Below the pieces are notes generated by a model. It saw nothing but the letters and a program-made list of their open reading frames with translations. It did no database searches and was not told where the DNA came from. Of a stretch of 64,000 nt of DNA, positions 60,441 through 64,000 are shown one piece after another. The stretch is from Hymenobacter swuensis DY53. Its GTDB lineage: Bacteria > Bacteroidota > Bacteroidia > Cytophagales > Hymenobacteraceae. Within the stretch, counting starts at the first letter, position 1, and each line of letters starts with the position of its first letter. The stretch is taken from contig NZ_CP007145.1 of assembly GCF_000576555.1 (NCBI RefSeq), positions 372,001-436,000 of the forward strand. Direction: 5' to 3'. Made by a program: the position numbers and the translations under genes.

Positions 60441-60530
60441 ATGCCCTGCGGTAAAAAGAGAAAGCGTCATAAGATTGCCACTCACAAGCGGAAGAAGCGT
60501 CTGCGCAAGAACCGTCACAAGAAGAAGTAA
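60441..60530 (+). CDS. 29-residue basic AURKAIP1/COX24-type protein
   Basis: A very short gene: ATG at 60441 gives MPCGKKRKRHKIATHKRKK followed by RLRKNRHKKK and TAA. More than half the residues are Lys, Arg or His. This is the pattern of the small Bacteroidota AURKAIP1/COX24-domain proteins, related to mitochondrial ribosomal protein mS38, so a ribosomal role is likely by family knowledge. It lies after the inverted repeat and upstream of rng with no other gene between. Confidence 0.85.
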   Translation: MPCGKKRKRHKIATHKRKKRLRKNRHKKK

Positions 60531-60640
60531 GCCCTCCCGGGGTTTGCTGGCGGAATTTTTTCAGTAGAAAACAGCTCCGTCTATCTCTCACTTAGGTTCT
60601 CTGAGAGTGGCCATAAGTTTGCTTTCCCCGTGGCTTGGAA

Positions 60641-60671
60641 GGGAAGCCGGTGCCTTGCGCGCTGGCTTCCC
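60641..60671 (+). terminator. Hairpin between the 29-residue gene and rng
   Basis: An 8-bp stem GGGAAGCC / GGCTTCCC with a 15-nt loop; no U-tract. It may be a terminator or RNase processing site ahead of rng. Confidence 0.4.
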
Positions 60672-60739
60672 TTTACGGGTTTCGGGGGCAGCGGCAACAG
60701 GTGCACTCTTGGCAGCAGCCATTCTAACCGCTTAATCCA

Positions 60740-62347
60740 TTGAGTAACGAATTAATCATTAATTCTACTCAGGACGGAGAACGGATTGCCCTGCTACAGG
60801 ACAAGCGGCTCATCGAATATCATTTCGACCGCAACGACACCGCCTACTCGGTTGGTGACATTTTCCTGGGTACGGTCAAGAAAGTTATGCCCGGTCTGAA
60901 CGCCGCGTTCATTGACATCGGGTACCAAAAAGATGCCTTTTTGCACTACGGCGACTTGGGGGAGAATTTTCCTTCCTTGGTGAAGTGGGGCAAAGGCGTC
61001 CAATCGCAGAAAATACCCGTCGGCCCCCTGAAAACTTTCGAGTTTGACGGGACGCTCGACAAAGTCGGCAAAATCGACAATGCCTTGAAGAAGGGCCAGC
61101 AGCTGCTGGTACAAATAATCAAGGAGCCGATTTCTACCAAGGGGCCGCGCCTGTCCATGGATATTTCCATGGCCGGCCGTTACCTAGTGCTGGTGCCGTT
61201 TTCCAACACCATCAGCGTATCCAAGAAGATTGTCAGCAAGACGGAGCGGGAGCGGCTCAAGCGGCTCATTGCTTCCATCAAGCCCGACAATTTTGGCGTG
61301 ATTATCCGCACCGTGGCCGAGGGCCGCGAGGTGGCTGAGCTCGACCGGGATATGCAGAATATGGTAGAGAAGTGGAACACCTTGTTCCAGAACCTGAAGG
61401 CGGGGAAACCTAACGACAAGATTCTGGGTGAGTTGGGCCGCACCTCCTCCATGCTGCGCGACATGCTCAACGAGTCGTTCGATGCCATTACCGTGGACTC
61501 GGCGCCGATGTATGAAGAAATGCGCAGCTACCTGCAGCAGATTGCGCCCGATAAGTTGGGACTCCTGAAGCTGCACACCGGCAAGGTGAAAGTCTTTGAG
61601 CAGCACGGTATTGAGAAGCAGCTGAAAACGCTGTTTGGCAAAACCGTGACGGTGCCCAGCGGCGGTTATCTAGTCATTGAACATACGGAAGCTCTGCACG
61701 TTATCGACGTAAACTCCGGTAACAAGAGCAACCAGGAAGGCGACCAGGAGGCTACAGCCCTGCATGTGAACCTCGCGGCCGCCAAAGAAGTAGCCCGACA
61801 GCTTCGGCTGCGTGACATGGGCGGTATCATCGTGGTCGATTTCATTGATATGAAGTCGGGCGAGAGCCGCAAAAAGGTAGAGGATACCGTGCACAGCATC
61901 ATGAAACATGATAAGGCCCGGTATACCATTCTGCCCATCACCAAGTTTGGCCTGCTTCAGATTACCCGGCAGCGCGTGCGGCCGGCCGAAGCCATTGTAA
62001 CCGGCGAGGTGTGCCCCACCTGCGGCGGTACGGGCAAGATTTCAGCTTCCATCCTCGTGACGGACGAAATCGACAACAGCATTGACGACCTGCTGGTAGC
62101 TCAAAACCAGTCGGGTATTACGCTTTCGGTGCATCCTTTCCTACATGCATACTATACCAAAGGGTTAGTAAGCCGGCAGATGAAATGGTACCTGAAGTAT
62201 TACAAGTGGGTGAAGGTGATGAAAGACACCAGTCTGGGGCTCACCGAGTACCGCATCGAGGACGAGCACGGCGAGGAAATCGAGCTGCATTCGGCCGCGG
62301 CGGCCATGAGCCGGTTGCAGGACCGGGAACTGGAAATAATTGACTGA
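60740..62347 (+). CDS. rng: Ribonuclease E/G (RNase G)
   Basis: A 535-residue RNase E/G family endoribonuclease. N-terminal S1 domain (GDIFLGTVKKVMPGLNAAFIDIGYQKDAFLHYGDL), catalytic core with the metal-binding Asp residues in LHVIDVNSGNKSN and GGIIVVDFIDMK, and the zinc-link CPTCGGTG. Length fits RNase G; there is no RNase E scaffold tail. Start is TTG (SNELIINSTQDGERIA), as no ATG fits. Confidence 0.95.
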   Translation: MSNELIINSTQDGERIALLQDKRLIEYHFDRNDTAYSVGDIFLGTVKKVMPGLNAAFIDIGYQKDAFLHYGDLGENFPSLVKWGKGVQSQKIPVGPLKTFEFDGTLDKVGKIDNALKKGQQLLVQIIKEPISTKGPRLSMDISMAGRYLVLVPFSNTISVSKKIVSKTERERLKRLIASIKPDNFGVIIRTVAEGREVAELDRDMQNMVEKWNTLFQNLKAGKPNDKILGELGRTSSMLRDMLNESFDAITVDSAPMYEEMRSYLQQIAPDKLGLLKLHTGKVKVFEQHGIEKQLKTLFGKTVTVPSGGYLVIEHTEALHVIDVNSGNKSNQEGDQEATALHVNLAAAKEVARQLRLRDMGGIIVVDFIDMKSGESRKKVEDTVHSIMKHDKARYTILPITKFGLLQITRQRVRPAEAIVTGEVCPTCGGTGKISASILVTDEIDNSIDDLLVAQNQSGITLSVHPFLHAYYTKGLVSRQMKWYLKYYKWVKVMKDTSLGLTEYRIEDEHGEEIELHSAAAAMSRLQDRELEIID

Positions 62348-62384
62348 CGGATTTTTTCTGCGAGAAAACTCCTCCTGATAGAAG

Positions 62385-62420
62385 AAAAGCCCGCTTTGCT
62401 GGATGCAAGGCGGGCTTTTT
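62385..62420 (+). terminator. Intrinsic terminator after rng
   Basis: A 15-bp stem AAAAGCCCGCTTTGC paired with GCAAGGCGGGCTTTT, a 5-nt loop and T5, 37 nt after the stop codon. Confidence 0.92.
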
Positions 62421-62576
62421 GTTGTTCTGCCGAGCCGTTACCGAGAGAAGGTGGTGCTCCCGTCTTTCAGCCATTGGAAGCGGATATTAGGATAGCAAAA
62501 CGGTTCATTCAGCCAGAAATGCCGGCCGTTCGGCGAGGTTAAACGTACTTTCGACGTAGCACCTTACCCTTCTGCA

Positions 62577-64000
62577 ATGGATTCGTTACTCCCGGTATCC
62601 CCTGATCTTCTAAACGCGGCGCAAGCGCACGAGCGGATTCAGGCGTTGGAACAGGAGCTGCGCCAAGTGAGAGCAGAGGCTCGCACAGTCGAAGCCCGTT
62701 TGGGGCAACTGGTAAACCACCTGCAGGAAGGAATTCTGCTGACCGATCATACGGGGCATATTGCGCTGGTTAATGAACGGTTCTGTGCGCTGTGGGAGTT
62801 AGAGGAACCGGCCGACTACTGGTTAGGTCGTAGGTGGGAGGAAATGGCCGCTGTGATGTTGCCGCTGGCCGCAGACAGTGTCATGTTTGAGCAGCGGGTG
62901 CATGCCTTGCGGGCGGCTGGACAGCCAGTGTTTAATGAGCTGATAGAACTGCAGGACGGCCGTGTGCTGGAGCGTGATTTTGTGCCGGTGCGGCAGATAG
63001 ATGGGCTCAATGCCCGGACCCTGATCCGGTTGCGTGATGCTACGGAGTACCAACGAGCCACGGAGCAGCTACGGGCGGTAGCCAGTATTCCAGGGCAGAA
63101 CCCCAACCCTATTTTCCGCATTGACGCCGACGGGCAAGTACTGTATAGCAATACGGCGGCCAATGTGCTGCACGCCAGTCTAGAGGAGAAGGACCAGAAC
63201 CGCCTGTTTACAAAAGCCCAGCGGCTTGCAGCGGCAGCCCTAAGCCAGAATACGCCCTGGCAGGTAGATGTTCCGGTGGGAGCCAGCTTTTATGCGGTAT
63301 TTGTGGCTCCTTTCCCGGAGGAAGGTTACGCGAACCTGTATCTGGTGAACATCACCAAGCGTATGTTGGCGGAGCAGGAGCTGAACCACGCCAAGGATGA
63401 AGCCGAAGCTGCCGTGCGGGCCCGGGAAAACTTCTTGGCCAACATGAGCCACGAAATCCGGACACCAATGAATGGGGTGCTGGGAATGGCTGCCCAGTTG
63501 GGCAAAACCCGCCTCGATACCCGGCAGCAGGATTTGCTGCGTATCATCCGGACTTCCGGCCAGCACTTGCTCAGCATTATCAATGACGTGCTGGACATGG
63601 CTAAAATCACGTCGGGTAAGCTGGAATTCGAGCAAACGGCTTTCAACCTCTGCGACTCAATGAATGAGGCGCTACAGCCGCTTATGCACCAGGCCATTGA
63701 GAAGGGAATTACTGTATCGGGCACTTTACTGAAGGAGTCGTGCCCGCTGCCGTGGGTGCTAGGCGACCCATACCGCATCAACCAGATCCTGATAAACCTC
63801 ATGGCCAACGCCGTGAAGTTTACGGAGCGTGGCGGGCACATTAATGTAGTAGGCCGTCAGGTAGACTCAACGCCAGAAACATTGACGGTAGAGTTTGCCG
63901 TGACAGATACAGGTATCGGTATACCAGAGTCGCAACGGGCCCGGATTTTTGAGGGCTTTACCCAAGCCTATGCCGATACTACCCGGCACTTTGGCGGAAC
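62577..64000 (+). CDS. PAS-domain sensor histidine kinase (3' end beyond window)
   Basis: An open frame from ATG 62577 to the end of the window (474 codons and part of the next), so the gene is truncated here. It begins with a coiled coil (about residues 14-48: AHERIQALEQELRQVRAEA), followed by two PAS-like domains (about 50-160 and 165-270). The HisKA core has the H box NFLANMSHEIRTPMNG with His at about 292. The HATPase part shows the N box INQILINLMANAVKFTE and G1 box DTGIGIPESQ. The HEIRTPMNG type is typical of hybrid kinases with a C-terminal receiver, which would lie beyond the window. No membrane segment is visible, so it is probably cytosolic. Confidence 0.9.
   Translation, partial: MDSLLPVSPDLLNAAQAHERIQALEQELRQVRAEARTVEARLGQLVNHLQEGILLTDHTGHIALVNERFCALWELEEPADYWLGRRWEEMAAVMLPLAADSVMFEQRVHALRAAGQPVFNELIELQDGRVLERDFVPVRQIDGLNARTLIRLRDATEYQRATEQLRAVASIPGQNPNPIFRIDADGQVLYSNTAANVLHASLEEKDQNRLFTKAQRLAAAALSQNTPWQVDVPVGASFYAVFVAPFPEEGYANLYLVNITKRMLAEQELNHAKDEAEAAVRARENFLANMSHEIRTPMNGVLGMAAQLGKTRLDTRQQDLLRIIRTSGQHLLSIINDVLDMAKITSGKLEFEQTAFNLCDSMNEALQPLMHQAIEKGITVSGTLLKESCPLPWVLGDPYRINQILINLMANAVKFTERGGHINVVGRQVDSTPETLTVEFAVTDTGIGIPESQRARIFEGFTQAYADTTRHFGG

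Overview
This window looks like a chromosomal segment from a Bacteroidota bacterium of the Hymenobacter/Cytophagales type. The evidence is GC-rich coding DNA, many -7 boxes of the Bacteroidota form TAnnTTTG, a gliding/type IX secretion lipoprotein (GldD), two PorG-type (DUF6089) barrels next to uppS-bamA-skp-skp, a fused-order FadN-type beta-oxidation enzyme, and an ExbB-ExbD-ExbD-TonB-TonB cluster. The genus is an inference. No tRNA, rRNA, CRISPR array, phage or transposase gene was recognised.

Layout: 0-5.8 kb is a minus-strand block: TPR sensor kinase, small membrane protein, selD, mnmH (selenouridine in tRNA) and pdxJ. 5.9-19.6 kb is a plus-strand envelope block: yqeY, cvpA, pabA, alpha/beta hydrolase, CBS protein, BamA-like barrel, nadK, two porG-like genes, uppS, bamA, two skp genes and rluD. 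19.7-27.9 kb is a minus-strand block: exbB, two exbD, two tonB, a small membrane protein, a PstS-like lipoprotein, a TPR protein, and separately mazG. 28-36 kb holds glmM, a cysteine desulfurase, a PRC-barrel gene pair, hemH (minus), and the GTPases era and der. 36-40 kb has two tandem small acidic lipoproteins and a minus-strand run of an arginase-like gene, a cytochrome b5-like gene, murQ and two unknowns. 40-50 kb is a fatty-acid degradation region: fadD, a lipoprotein, marR, fadN, an inserted four-helix-bundle gene, fadA and fadE. 50-64 kb carries gdhA, a secreted protein, an AT-rich island with a tiny secreted ORF, recG, gldD, ssb, mutY, HU, a TPR protein, a 29-codon basic ribosomal-type gene, rng, and the start of a PAS sensor kinase cut by the window end.

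The most notable material is between the genes. There are several classes of intergenic inverted repeats: (i) a dispersed hairpin family with 31-45 bp arms around a related loop (32.1 kb and 48.0 kb, loops in opposite orientation); (ii) a 40-bp near-perfect inverted repeat whose arms are themselves palindromic (50.3 kb); (iii) quasi-repetitive palindromes of different sequence but the same design (5.0, 6.4, 34.4, 56.4, 60.3 kb). A four-helix-bundle gene at 46.3-46.7 kb lies inside an inverted repeat of that third type, breaking the fadN-fadA operon. The marR and fadE promoters share an unusual element in place of a normal -33 box, pointing to a common regulator.
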